Source: Typha latifolia
Lineage: Eukaryota; Streptophyta; Magnoliopsida; Poales; Typhaceae
DNA: 64,000 nucleotides
NCBI GenBank assembly: GCA_019914945.1
Contig: CM034103.1
Span: forward strand, 3,038,001 to 3,102,000
Reading direction: 5' to 3'
Below, piece after piece: positions 21,776 to 36,482 of the stretch. The notes below the pieces were generated by a model, which was not told where the DNA came from, ran no database searches, and was given only the letters and a program-made list of their open reading frames with translations. Both the position numbers and the translations under genes were made by a program. Each line of letters begins with the position of its first letter. The first letter of the stretch is position 1.

Positions 21776-24700
21776 ATGGATGCGGAGGCGGATGTCGCTC
21801 TTCCAATGGATAAGCTTTCCCTTGAGTTGCTTCAAGAATCCAGCTCCTTCGAATCCCTAAGCAGGTGCGATTAATTTTGTTGCACAAGTCGCAATTCTCA
21901 TCTCCTATGGGTCTCGGAGTATACATCGCTGGTGGTTCGCTACTATCCTATCCTTAAAATTTGCTAGAAAAAGAAATTATATTGGCGATGATGATGCCAC
22001 ATAGAGAAATAGCTAATGATTGGTAAATGATGCGGTTGCTAGACAGAGAGGCCTTGCTTCATAGTGTCAGTAGAGTTCTATATAATATATTGATTTGTGG
22101 CGAGTTTTAGTAGTTTTAAGGAAAAAAGTTCAAGAACATGTATTACTCTTTGTACTCGTGCATAGTTCTTGGATTTTCTAATTAGACCCTGCAATTTATA
22201 TAGTGCATATGAAAATGTATAATTGTTTATCATCGTGGGGAAAAAAAATTATGTTTGCTGCTCCTTTTGTTTTGCTAACTAGCAGTCTTAATTTGTCCGT
22301 TTTTGTTTCCTGATTCCAGGGATCGTGACTTTGTTGTGTTGGTATCAACGGGAAGTTTTAATCCTCCAACATATATGCACTTGCGCATGTTTGGTATGTT
22401 CTTTTACCACATTATGTTTTTAAAGAATATGTAGAATGACTTGACACCGTCATTATTTAGACTTTAGTCGTACAGAATCTTCTATCTACTGGATAGTAAG
22501 AATGGGTACTTCTTTCTAAGAAGGAAAGATATATTGCGATTACAAAATGCTCAACTAACATCAGAGGCAAAAAACTACGCATCACCGGGAAAGAGCCTTC
22601 CCAAGCACATTCAAAACCTGATAAGCAACCCATATTGGCATGCCAATCTACAACTTAATTGGCTTCCCGGTATACATGAGCAATTTTACATTTAGAAAAG
22701 TGTCATATAAGGTAAAGAAACTGGATACCTCTGGGGAATCTAGACTAGACATATGTTCACATCTTAGTTAAGATAAATGATTGTGTTTTCTATTCTTCCA
22801 ATATGATAATCCCATAAGGAATCCATGCGTGTCTGTACATTGATTCTATAGCTATAGTAATCACAGTAATAGCTACAATTGTAGCACATCTTTCTGGACT
22901 ATCATAGTCTTTAGATGATCTTATGTCTGTATGTTGATTCCTAGAGTAATAGGTTACTCATAGGTCTCATGCAATGTGTACATGTAGTCTGTTTCCATTG
23001 AAATTATCCTTCACTTTGAATTCCTGTGAATAAGGTTTTATCACATAATCTCATTTTTCTTCCCTATTTTATACAAAATTGTGCTTCTTAATTATAACAT
23101 TAAGTTTCAGTTTATTGATTGACAATGTGATACTGATATTAACATCTGTTAGCATCTCCCAACAGCTTTTGCTGTCTATGGCATTACGGCGCCCTTTTTA
23201 TTGGATACCAAATTCTTGAAGTTATATATTGGATATTGCTCAAAGCAAATATATGTCTCTTTATGCATTTTTTTTCCTATTATGGAACCATATGGTAAAT
23301 TTTCATTAAATTTCTTCTTATTAGAGTTGGCAAAAGATGCATTAAAAGCACAAGGTTATTTTGTCCTAGGAGGCTATATGTCGCCTGTGAATGATGCATA
23401 TAAGAAAAAGGTATGTAACCTTCTATAGAACTCTATTAAGAGTATTTGGATAACAAGATGCATTTTCTTAAATTTCAAGTCATCTTTTTTTAGCCAATGG
23501 CATGTTATGTAATAATACAAGCTTTATTAGTGATGACATCATCTTCTGGTTGCATAGATTCTTCATGTAACCTGAAATTAACCATGGAAATATGTGTTTA
23601 TGCATATCTTGTGAGCCAGGTAGCCAACTACCCAACCAGAAGAAAAGGCATTTTCTCTTTTGGTCATAATGAGACTAAAAGGATTACATGTTTATCTTTT
23701 GCAGAATCTTGGTTAGGTAAAACATGAAATCTCAAATAAGAGGAGCCCTGTGGGATCCACATATAGGATTTTTTGTTCTCTAACTTTAGTTATCATCTCA
23801 GCCGAATCTTTATCCTGCTAAAATATGCCCCTTACTTCTTATGACCTGTGCTCTCTGAATTCTTGTTATAGTCAGACATCAGTACAATAGATTACATTCT
23901 GTCCTGAAAACTATGTATTTGTTTTACTACGAACTTGGCATCTCTTTATTAACATGCTAATAGAGAGGAGGCTTTGATGGTTAATTAGCTTATGCTGTTC
24001 TCTTGCCATGATGAAATGGTGTTGCCACATGATGCGTCACCCTCATCAAGCAGTTCCCACTTCACAGGCCAGCACATGTAATGAGCACTGCTTGCTTATA
24101 TTTGAATCAAACCAAAAGGATGATCAGTTTGATATATTCCTATTATGTCGAATGAACATATATTCTTTGGGCATAATGTACTATCTGGTCACTAGAATGT
24201 AGTTACAAAAGAATATACTATGGTGAATATAGAGTTTTGTAACATTTGTGACGCCTTTATGTTGAATGAAATGGCATATTATAAACTTGCATCGTTGCAG
24301 ATCTAATCTCAATCTAGCATATAATCTTTTTAGGACCTTTTACCAGCCATTCATCGAGTTCAATTATGTGAACTAGCTTGCAGAAGCTCTTCGTTTGTGA
24401 TGGTAGATCCTTGGGAGGTAATTAAAAAGTCTTTTCTCTTCAAATTTTGTATTCTTCAGTTTATTGGTACAAAGTTTTCTCATTTGATTTCATTTGGATG
24501 TCCTCCTTGGCTATTTTATTCTCTTTACATTTTGAAAGCCTCCTTTTGTAGTTTCTATGTTGCCCTGGTATGTTGTGCCAAATCAAACATTTCAAGATAG
24601 TTATAATAGTCTCACAGTTTTTGATAGCTTTATAGAAGAAATATATTGGAATACCTACGAAGGATCCATGAAAGACATGCTTTTGAATAATTCTCTTCCA

Positions 24701-27700
24701 ATTGAAAGTTTGTTTGTTTTTTTTTCTAATTGGTAATAGAACTATTATGTTATGGCAGTATGGCTAATGTTATAAAATGGGTGTGGCACGTGCATAGTGT
24801 CAAGGGTTTCATAGCACTTGGCTGATGGCAGATGCCATGGCAAGTGACATGAGCTCAAGGCAGATCTTTTAATTTATCGAGGTGCTTCACATACTGTTAC
24901 TAAAAGAGAAACTGATAGATAAACAAGAAATATTTATCAAAGAAATTGTGTCAATTGCGGTGATAGGTTATGGAGAGTCTGGATACAGGTTTTTGGGTCA
25001 TGATATATGTAGGAGAGGGATGAAAGCATGGGTGATGGGAGGGGCAGCAAAAGAAGGGGAAGGAGAGAGGGAGGGAGATATGTTAGATGGATGTCTACAT
25101 GTGTGACATTAATCTGTTGAAAGCATCCTAGTGAACTTGTGTAGAATTCTTCAGAATTTAGATCTGTTAAGTATCTTCTTAGACTTGAGAAATTCAAGTT
25201 TTAGTTAATTTGTAACCACATTTTCCAAGTCGAGCAATGTTTTCAGCACTTATTTCTGCTACATTGGCTTGCAAGATGACTCTACTTGCCAAACCAACCT
25301 CAAAGATTCTGCAGCAGTCTTTTTGTCATCAATTTCTTTTTCTTCTTTAAAGGATTTTGACAATATTTTCTGGAGAATTGATATCAGTGAGATCCGATGG
25401 TAAAAATATTACCAATTAAATTAAGAGCTTTATAATTTTATTTCTCTCAAGCTATTTCTATATATTTGCAATATTTTGTGGAGAATTGATATCAGTGAGA
25501 GCTGATAGTGAAAATATTATCTAATAGCTTTATAATTTTATCTCTCTCAAGCTAGTTCTGTATTTTTTACAAGAAAATAGTTTGATGATTATGTTGGAAC
25601 ATCCTAATGATGGACATTCCTATTTCAGATGTGTTTGACCTTATTTTCTTGTTAGATCTTGTTATTGATGTAGAGGTGTAATCTAGCCGAGCTTGAGCGA
25701 GCTGGCTTACCTCAGCTCAGCTCAAAACTAATAGAACTTCATCTCAAGCTTGAGACGAGCTCAATAATTCTAGCCTTAACCAATTGTGAACAGCCTTAAC
25801 TAGTTGTGCTACTAGAAAGTTATACAACTGTTTTTGTCTCTCTCTCTCTCTATATATATATAATATCATGTCACGCATTAAATGTCGAGCATATCCAAGC
25901 CAAGCTTGAGCTAGCTGTCTCTAGCTTTGCTCAGTCGATTAAATTTTTAAGCTAAAAAATCCAGTTCAACTCAGCTCATTTAGAGCTTGAGCCAAGCTCA
26001 CAGGTTTCATAAGCCAATAAGCTTTTTTGAAAGCCCTAATCTTAACACATTCAACCTTACCTAGATGTTGGATTGTTCTTTTCATCAGTAATTCTTCGTC
26101 ACTAGGAAGCGTGGCAGAATGAGAGAATCCTTAGCCATCATTTCAAATAAGTAGCTTGTTTGGTTATTTTTCCTTAAAGAGTTTAATAAGAAGAAAACTT
26201 CTGTCCTACTGTTCACTATGTGATTGGATACCTTACTGTTGGTCATTTGTCTTCCCTACGCACATAGCAGAAGATGCCTTACTGTTGGTTATTTAAGCTT
26301 TCATTGCTGAAAATGCTAGAGGTCTTGTGCTTGGACCAAAGATGACTTACAGATGGTCATACTTTCAACTCATCTGGTTATTACTTTAGGTCCAACTTCC
26401 TTATGATTGAGACATTATGCTATTTAATGCCAGAGTAGGAAAAAACCTGTATTATCCTGGAAATAGATGAACAAATTATGTCAGACATTCTTAGGGCATA
26501 CTTCAAAAGTGCCACTTAATGAAAGAGAAACTACCAAGTTTTGGTCGAAAGTTAGATTTGTTCCTGTTGCTTTTAAATCTAGTTGATGCCTCTTATTCTA
26601 GATTTCCAGTACGTTCTACATATATGATAAGAGTTGCTAGTTTCATACCTTTATTGCATTTGACTATTAATCAGTTTTTTTATTATTTTTCTATTGTAGG
26701 CAAGGCAAAGCAGCTTTCAACGCAGCTTGATTGTTTTAACTAGAATTCAGAATTATTTGTGTAAGAATGGCTTGATTAGCAAAGGTAGGTGAACAAATCT
26801 GGTATGCTTGTACTGATTTCTTCGAAAATTGTTATTTTCATTTTATCCTTCATGGTGGATTCACTCTGCTCATCCTCAGCTAAATAAAAGTTTATCCAGA
26901 AAAAGAAAAATTGACATGGTTCAAGTTGTGAGGTGATAAACATAATGCTGACTTATCAATTGATAATTTGATACTGTTGGTAGTTATGCACCAAGCTTGG
27001 TGATTAAGTTTATTGGTGAGTCTATCAGTACATTGGTTTGCTTATACTATGAATCTTTGTATGTTAGTTCCATATTCCTGTTATTTATTCAGTTGAGAGA
27101 ACTGCAACATTGTCTCTGTTTATTGTAGAGTCACTCAGAGTAATGCTGTTATGTGGTTCTGATCTGCTTGAATCTTTCAGCATCCCTGGAGTCTGGATCC
27201 CCGATCAGGTATCTATTTATTGCCACTTCGTGATGTAGATCTATAGAAACAAAAAAAGATATAAAAGTCTGTTGTGAATACTGTCCAATCAGTTAGATAT
27301 TAACTTGTTGGTACATGAAAAGAAAATACTAAAGATCCAAATTGCCTTCCAGGTTAGAACTATATGCAAGGACTTTGGTGTTGTCTGTATACACAGAGAA
27401 GGGAAGGATATTGAGAAACTAGTATCCAGTAATCAAATATTGCATGAAAATAAGGTACACAATTTTAGGTGACAAGTTCTGATTGTTGTGATTGGTTCTT
27501 CATTCCAATAGTTAATTATAAGTTCCAAAATGTGTCCTTTGACATTTTGTTTGCCACTTATTTCAGAGTAACATTATATCGGTAGATGAGATAGTGCCCA
27601 ATGAAATCAGTTCAACAAAAGTGAGGTACTGGTTCTATTTTGTATGGAAATTTCTACTTAACACAATTCTGGTACTGGAAATTCCTACTCTCGGACTACA

Positions 27701-28641
27701 GTCATTGTTCCTAGACTTAGCAACAAATTGTGATATGGTTTATCTCATATGTAGAACCCTTGCTGAAAAGCAAGGAACATCAAGTTATGTATGATTTTTT
27801 TTAAAACTTCTGCCATTGAGTGGAGATGCTTCAGGTTCAAATTTTGAAAGAATCATCAGCTGATTCTGTTACCTCTAGGTACTTACTGCACTACTCTCGA
27901 AGGGTTGAAAAAAATTACAGGAAATGGTGTGAATGAAGTTGAATGTTCTATATAAATAGTTTACAAACATCTCTATTAAATGGATGTATCACCTTGAACA
28001 ATTATTTTGTCGGTTTTATACGAACGTAGTAGCAATTAACTTCGATATGTCTGGCCTAAAATGAAACTCTTGCTTTTGGCATGTACCTTGGCCAATAAGA
28101 TAGTCTCATTTACAAAATTTGGTACTTGCACTGGAGAAGATTATAGAGTTGTCACTGATCAAACTTGAACCTTATAGGTTGCTTCATTAGGCTATGCAGG
28201 AGGATGTTAGCTATGCTCTCCATTAGCCTAATTTAATTGTATTTTGTTTTTGTTTTAGTGGAGAAATCCAATTTACCTGCATTTACAGCATCCTAACTTG
28301 TTTACCAGACCACATATGAATGGAAATTGAGAAGTTGATGTAGTTATTATAGCCGAAGTTTGAACCTTGATTGGTTGCTTTATTAAGCTATGTAAAACGA
28401 TGGTATGCAAATCAAACCATGCTGCGCTCTTTCTATGTAAGATGTGGATGTTTCTGTCGGACATTTATATTTGGAGTTCCTCTGATCCTTGTAATCTTGC
28501 ACGTGAAGCTCACATCCCTTGTCTTCAAATTTCAGGGAATGCGTTAGGAAAGGTCTCTCTATAAAATATCTGACCACAGATGAAGTCATTGACTACATCA
28601 AAGATCAACAATTATACTTGGAAGCTGGAGAAAATAAGTGA
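21776..28641 (+). CDS. NMNAT: Nicotinamide/nicotinate mononucleotide adenylyltransferase
   Basis: Nine exons: 21776-21864, 22320-22393, 23325-23410, 24334-24417, 26700-26784, 27129-27208, 27353-27454, 27567-27625, 28536-28641. All splice in phase to 254 aa. The nucleotide-binding signature is GSFNPPTYMHLRMF in exon 2. GGYMSPVNDAYKKK, FVMVDPWE, VMLLCGSDLLESF and GVWIPDQ follow in the order of eukaryotic NMNAT. The second signature is ISSTKVR at the exon 8/9 junction, and the tail is YLTTDEVIDYIKDQQLY. The enzyme joins ATP with NMN or nicotinate mononucleotide to make NAD or its deamido form. It is the single essential enzyme shared by de novo and salvage NAD synthesis. The start at 21776 gives MDAEADVALPMDKLSLELLQ, an acidic leader. 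Intron 4 carries a dispersed repeat and a 100-bp tandem duplication. Confidence 0.95.
25369..25570 (+). repeat. 100-bp tandem duplication in NMNAT intron 4
   Basis: 25369-25468 and about 25471-25570 share GGAGAATTGATATCAGTGAG and AGCTTTATAATTTTAT-TCTC plus CTCAAGCTA. They differ by a few substitutions and small gaps. Confidence 0.85.
25671..26040. repeat. Dispersed repeat of the GCTCGGCTCGA type, copy 3
   Basis: Begins GGTGTAATCTAGCCGAGC (25675) and contains CAGCTCAGCTCAAAAC, then a (TC)n(TA)n tract at 25835-25863. It ends with AGCTCAT, GAGCTTGAGCCAAGCTCA and AATAAGCTTTTTTGAAAGCC. The first 23 bp match the complement of the end of copy 2 exactly. It sits inside NMNAT intron 4. Confidence 0.75.
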
Positions 28642-29715
28642 TTCTAAATCAAACCTAAATTAATGAAATCGCCTCAAAAGTGCAGTCACAAATGTTAATC
28701 TCTATAATTTTAATATTCATGTTTGTACAATTGCTGATTGCAATACATGTAATAATATTCTGTTTAATTCCATAGGTGATTGCTATAAATTCTCAAGCCC
28801 GCATTGCATCAGCTCGATGGTGGCTTAGTATGGTCCCATTTAGAACAGAATAACCATTCTAAGTTGTGCCACGAGTATGCTTATATAAGGCATGAGTAAC
28901 GGGAACTTTGGGCTCTTTCTAGGGTTTCTGAAGAAGTTTTAAGCAACATGGGCAAATGACAAGCAAGTAGACGAAATTAGCCAGCTGAGATCTTCTGACT
29001 GGTCTGCAATAATGGATGGAAGAAGAATGCCCAATGTTTCTATTAATAAGACAAAAGCTCTCATTGCAGATTGCTACCTCAAGGACTCTAGATCTGATCA
29101 AATCTCCAACAAAGGCCTAGATGAACAATTCCTCAGGAAAACTTTCACCATACGGATTCACCGGAAACGCGAGAACAAGCCTTGAGTTTTGAGAAGAGGT
29201 CACTGCTTGCTACTGGTTCTAGAATCAAAATCCTGATTCACACCTCCAGGATGGGAAGCTGAAATGGACTCTCTGTTACGAATTCTCATTGCTTATGAAT
29301 ATGTGGCTATAGAACTACTAAAATCCAACCTGCAACTGTAATATTATCATCAAATTTTCACATTGTAGCTCTATACCTTCAATTTACATCCATCTGCACA
29401 TACTAACAAGCAAGTAAATTGGGCATAAGTAATTGTACTTAGGAGTAAGTAAGTTGATATAACTACATAGATTGAATCAACTACACAGGTAATTAATTAC
29501 CTTACGCTCCCAAAAAGTTGCACCAACTATTTACACCAACTCCTAGGGCTTATCTTACCGTCAATAGTTTTCATGTGCCAAATAAGCTACTGCCACAGGT
29601 TTATAACTGCAAGAAGAAAAATATAGACTTCATCTTCAAGTGCTTGGAGCAAAAATAGCTAGAGATATGGCGTACCTACCAGTAAGTATCCATGTCCTCC
29701 AAAATATTTTAGCAT
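28642..29715. other. Convergent intergenic region, NMNAT and GHR
   Basis: Contains the 3' UTRs of the two converging genes. The sequence 28780-28850 briefly looks exon-like (ending at CAG-like words), but no conserved frame links it to NMNAT. Nothing else recognised. Confidence 0.55.
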
Positions 29716-31533
29716 TTATGAAGCTTGTAACTGGAGACACTTAGTATCAGAGGACATTGATTCTCTGTTATGTGGTTTTGAAAGGAATTCATGCTCACAG
29801 TCAGAAGGCATCACAGGTCGAATACCACTGGGATTTAGAGGGAATAATATCTGATAATACCCATCCATTATGGCTTCAAAATTGCATGTCTCTGCTACCT
29901 TTGGAATCTGATATATGTCACACGTATATGCAAAAAGATTGCGATACTCAAGCAGCTTCTTCTTAGAGCATTTGAAGAGGACATTGTATACAAGATCAAA
30001 GCGAATCAATGTTGTAAACAAGCACACATCAGCCAGGGTCAGTGTGTCCCCACATAGGTACCGAGAAGTAGATAGATGAATCTCCAGCTGATCTAATGTA
30101 GCGAATAATTCATTAACAGCAGCATCATATGCCCCTTGGCTCTGTGCAAATCCACATCTGCGACATGGAGGCTTAGTAATCTTAATACGGAAAACACATT
30201 CGAATGAACCACAGTTAGCTATATATAGGCAAAGAGAAGAGCAGTAGTAAATGACGTCTCAATATGATTAGACAAATATGATTCTCATGAAAGTAACTTC
30301 TAAAATTAACAATTCAGTAGCTATTTTTCTTCTCAATTTTCTTCCAAGCAAGTTGCCCTAAAGATAGGTGAAATAGTTGTGCTAGTGCAAAAACCATATT
30401 TAAAGTATACTACTTCATAAGCAGCCCTTTTAAGTAGGGATTTGTTTGGGTAATCTCTGCTCCTTACCTACAGCTAGTTGTGTATCCTTCATTACACAAT
30501 ATTAGCTTACACAAGCAAAAGGCCTACTCATGACATGTTATCCTACTTTCTCTACTTAAATGAAATACCAGACTTTAAAAGGGACACCTTTTCTATGATA
30601 TTGTAAGAGAAGACAAGGTAAAATCACAATGGAGACATCAGAGTTAATGAACTAAGAAGAACCAAAGATTTAAGCAATTCCCAAATTTCTTTTAAGATTG
30701 TTCTTTCTCAAGAATATCATGAAGTAAGTAGCCAGATTGAGAAGATAGCATCACTTACCTATACACCCCATTATTGATAGCTGGATAGATGAGTCGATTC
30801 CATTCCTCGATCTCTCCCTTCAACTCCGGCGGCGAGAGATCCGGCCCGGATCCGTCGCCAAACGAGTTGAAGAACGCGATAATCCCGTAGCTCTCGTTGC
30901 ACGCCACCTCTTTCCGCTCCTCATCCCAAAGCATCGGCACCGTCGACCTCCCATCGTAACCCCCTCTTCTTAACCCATACACCTCCCTCAGCGTCCGCCG
31001 CCCGTTTGCCCTATCCGGCCCAGGTGCCAGATCTCCGCCGTCGGATCCTCGCCGGAACTCCCAGGAGCCGTGGGGTCCGGGCGCGGCTATCGAGACGGGA
31101 ATGAGGGATTCGAGGTTCTTAAGGGCGCGGACGATGAGGGCGCGGTGGGCCCAGGGGCAAGGGAGGGCGGCGTAGAGGTGAAGGGTGTTAGAGTTCCGGG
31201 GGCGGAGGTAGAGGTCGGGGACGGAGGGAAAGGGGCTCGGGGGCGGGAGTAGGAACCGGAGGTAGGGTCGGAGGGGGCCAGCTGGCGCATCATGAGGTGC
31301 CACGTGGCGGACCAGGTGGATCGGACGGCGGAGACGAGGGGCTGGGGAGGGAGGGCACGGCCCCAGAGGAGGCGGCCGATGGCGGTAAGAGGGTCGGCGG
31401 AGGACATCGTGGGGATGAGTTGGCGGCGACGGAGGCGGCGGCGGTGGTGGCGGTGGAGGACGATGGTGGACGGAGAGAGGGTGGGAGGGGATATGGATCG
31501 AACGGACGACGACGTCCAGACGTTAGTAGCCAT
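29716..31533 (-). CDS. Glutathionyl-hydroquinone reductase (Xi-class GST), frameshifted in exon 1
   Basis: Minus-strand exons 31533-30759 and 30157-29716, with donor GTAAGT and acceptor CGCAG. The N-terminus is Ser/Arg-rich (MATNVWTSSSVRSIS), a likely plastid transit peptide; a second Met at 31407-31405 would give the cytosolic-like form. Family motifs are LLWGRALPPQ, MMRQLAPSDPTSGSYSRP, the catalytic CPWAHR, NNGVYR joined to CGFAQSQGAYDAA, then YLCGDTLTLADVCLFTTLIR and GIRPVMPS. These enzymes reduce glutathionyl-hydroquinones with glutathione. Oddity: homology changes frame between SYSRP and the next segment at a C5 run (G5 on the plus strand, 31239-31243). One extra base there would restore both the reading frame and the exon phase sum, giving about 405 aa. 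Either a sequencing/assembly error or a recent null allele; the rest shows no decay. Confidence 0.9.
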
Positions 31534-32071
31534 GGAGAAATCTCTTCACTCGATAACACTCTCTCTCGATGATAACAAGACTCTTCTCTGGGCTAAAATG
31601 AGACTATACGAAGATTCAAAATTAACAAAGATTCTGGACCAAAATGAATAGGAAAACAAAATTGCTCGACGATATATTGAATGAAAGCAATTGCGAGATG
31701 ACCAGTTTTAAGTGAAACAGACGTCAAGTGACGAGCTTATTTGATACCCTAAATTACCAGCATAATTACAACTCGCATGTTTAAGTCCCTGATTACAAGT
31801 TGACCAAAATAATTACAGCAACAAAGCCATGAAATAGAAGGAAATTAAATTATTAGTCATCAAAGTACCATATTTTAATGAAATTCATCAAACTTGGAAC
31901 AAGCCAATGACAAGTCTAAGGTGTCTAACATTCAACAAAACTTTCACATTAATATATGTTTAATGAATTAAAACACAATCACAGCTTCACAGCATCCTGA
32001 TGCTACAATCAAAGCAGAGTACAAAATTCACTTTCGACTCAGTTCCTGTAGAGATGCAGTAATCTGGGTCA
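31534..32071. promoter_or_regulatory. GHR upstream region and RPL23 3' UTR
   Basis: These 538 bp lie between the GHR start codon and the RPL23 stop, both on the minus strand. They must hold the GHR promoter and the RPL23 polyadenylation site. No distinctive TATA box or known element was picked out. Confidence 0.5.
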
Positions 32072-34521
<2,450 letters not shown>

Positions 34522-34620
34522 TTTGCAACAGAAAGCTTTGCGACGTCGCCCAAGCTCGGGGTTTGGAAGGCGGCCGAAATGTTATATACTACACTATCTA
34601 GGGCTTCTGGAGCTGCCGCA
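34522..34620 (-). promoter_or_regulatory. RPL23 proximal promoter
   Basis: Read on the minus strand, AGTATATAAC (34590-34581) is a TATA-like element about 65 bp before the start codon. AGCCCTAG just upstream (about 34599-34606) is a telo-box-like variant, consistent with ribosomal-protein gene control. Confidence 0.5.
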
Positions 34621-35689
34621 TAGGAAATTACAACTAAATCCTCGAAACATTCTACCTATCTTAATTAAAGTATAATTGAAATAACTTTGCTAACAATGAA
34701 CAGCTCTGACGTGGCAATAATCACAACAGTTTTTCTTTCAAAAAAAAAAAGAGGGAATATATTATAGAATCACAAGAAGGATTACTAGAAAAATAACCCA
34801 TAACTTAAAGATTCTATCCTATTAAGTGATCTAATTAACAACCCGATTATTTTTTTTTCTATATATGAGTAATTTTATAATTATAAAAATTATGAGTTAG
34901 AGTACTTATTGTTGTCTATAACAGAATCCACTGCCCAAGAGGCCTTATTAGTTTCATTAACTATGTTGATAAGCAAAAGAGAGTATGACTCAATCCAGAT
35001 ATTGGTGATGTTTTTGTCTTTGAGGCTAAAAAATACTTTCCTCGTTGCCAAAACTTCAACAGTCAAAGTTGAATTATAAGGTTCCATGAAAAAGGCCTCA
35101 TTAGCATGTGGTGGTGATTTCTAGCGAATGAGCTGATCAAAAGAGTTAGTTTTATATAATCGACATAAGGATCGGTTACTCATTTAATTCTCTTGAGAGA
35201 TGTTTACATTAGTGCCAATATTTTGATAGCTGCTCAAACAAGGAGTTATTCTATGATCCTCAACTAGTTTGGACTGGATAGGATTCTACTACTATTCCCG
35301 CAGAATTAGATAACATATTGGTTTTTAATACTACAGGTTACTTGGGTGCTCTTAAAAAGGAGGCTACATAGGTGCTCTTAAAACAGAGGCTACTTGGTTT
35401 TTAATACTTCAGGCTACCGTTGCAGAGATATGAATAGAGAATATCATATTGATCTCCTTATCTTACTAGAGGCTGGTACTGACTGGGAAGCGGTCAAGCG
35501 AGTGGCTAGAGCCTTGAGTCGTTGTTGGAGCTAGTTTGTAGTTCCGGCGATAGGTGAGTACAGAGGTATTATTGTACTATAAAAGTCAAAGTTTGGCTGG
35601 GTGGAAGTGCTAGCTATATCTCATTATGCAGCCCAGTTAGAGGTTACTATCCAAGTTGGTCACATAAGTTTATTGTTAGCTATGTACTT

Positions 35690-36400
35690 AAGCAATGACC
35701 TGAATGCCCTATGTGATACGACTCGGTCGGATTGAATCTACTCATAGTATTAGATTTATTAGGATGAGCCTGTTTATCTAGTTTATGTTTGCTTGAAAGA
35801 ATAAGGTCTTTTGCCAAGGGGGCGTTCGAACACGATCGTTCGAACGCTTGCACGTGTTCGTAATGACAAAGAACAATATTTTGCGCGTTCGAACACACTG
35901 TGGCAAAAATTGTTAATTTGTTAGGGTTTTAACTTAGTTGTTTGAATCCCTAGGATGAGCCTCTATAAATATATGAAGGAAACTTTAATTGAAGGAGGAT
36001 CTTGGATAATTGAAGTTGGATTTTGCCTTTATCTCATTCTCAACTCTCTCTAGCCATTGCCGCCCTCTCCCACCTCCTTTCTTCCACCGCCCAAGTCTTT
36101 AGTCGGCTTTCTCTAACTCTTAGTCCCCATATTTTATAACAACTTCTACCCCTTCACACCAAGGAGTTAACCTAGCACTTATATTGAAGGGCTAACAAGC
36201 TATGGTTTACTTGACCTTTGACCACTATTCGATCGATATGTTGAGATCTAACCATCCAAATTCTACAATCTTAGATTTGTTAGAAAGTTCTTTCCAAGAA
36301 TGACAACATATTCAAAATTCAAAAAGATTCATCGGTTAGATTGTTTGGAGATCCTTTCTAAAGTTACGAGCATAATCGAGTCCATAACTGTTTCAGATCG
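35690..36400. mobile_element. LTR-like insertion inside the LINE
   Basis: Foreign to the LINE frame on both sides. It has palindromic GCGTTCGAAC and GTTCGAACGC words (35822-35890), a TATAAATAT box (35967-35975) and a pyrimidine-rich leader (36030-36150), the layout of an LTR promoter and R/U5 region. No internal retroelement genes accompany it, so it would be a solo LTR or fragment. Ends are not exact. Confidence 0.45.
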
Positions 36401-36409
36401 GATTAAGCT

Positions 36410-36482
36410 AGTTCGTAACACTATGAGACCTATGGGAGGAGCTTTCTGCCTTGGCTAGTTCGTAACACTATGAGACCCATAC
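36410..36482 (+). repeat. 46-bp direct duplication in the LINE
   Basis: CTAGTTCGTAACACTATGAG followed by ACC-AT occurs at about 36410 and again at about 36456. It lies near the junction of the inserted DNA and the LINE endonuclease segment. Confidence 0.8.

Noticed and set aside
28780..28850. Additional NMNAT 3' exon
   Set aside because: Exon 9 already supplies the conserved C-terminus and a stop; the later stretch has no family similarity.
31290..31559. Minus-strand Pro/Ser-rich 89-aa ORF overlapping GHR exon 1
   Set aside because: Alternative frame of the same GC-rich exon; neither homology segment lies in it.
31070..31572. Plus-strand ORFs rich in Gly/Arg over the GHR first exon
   Set aside because: GC-rich antisense shadows; the minus-strand exon has clear GHR homology.
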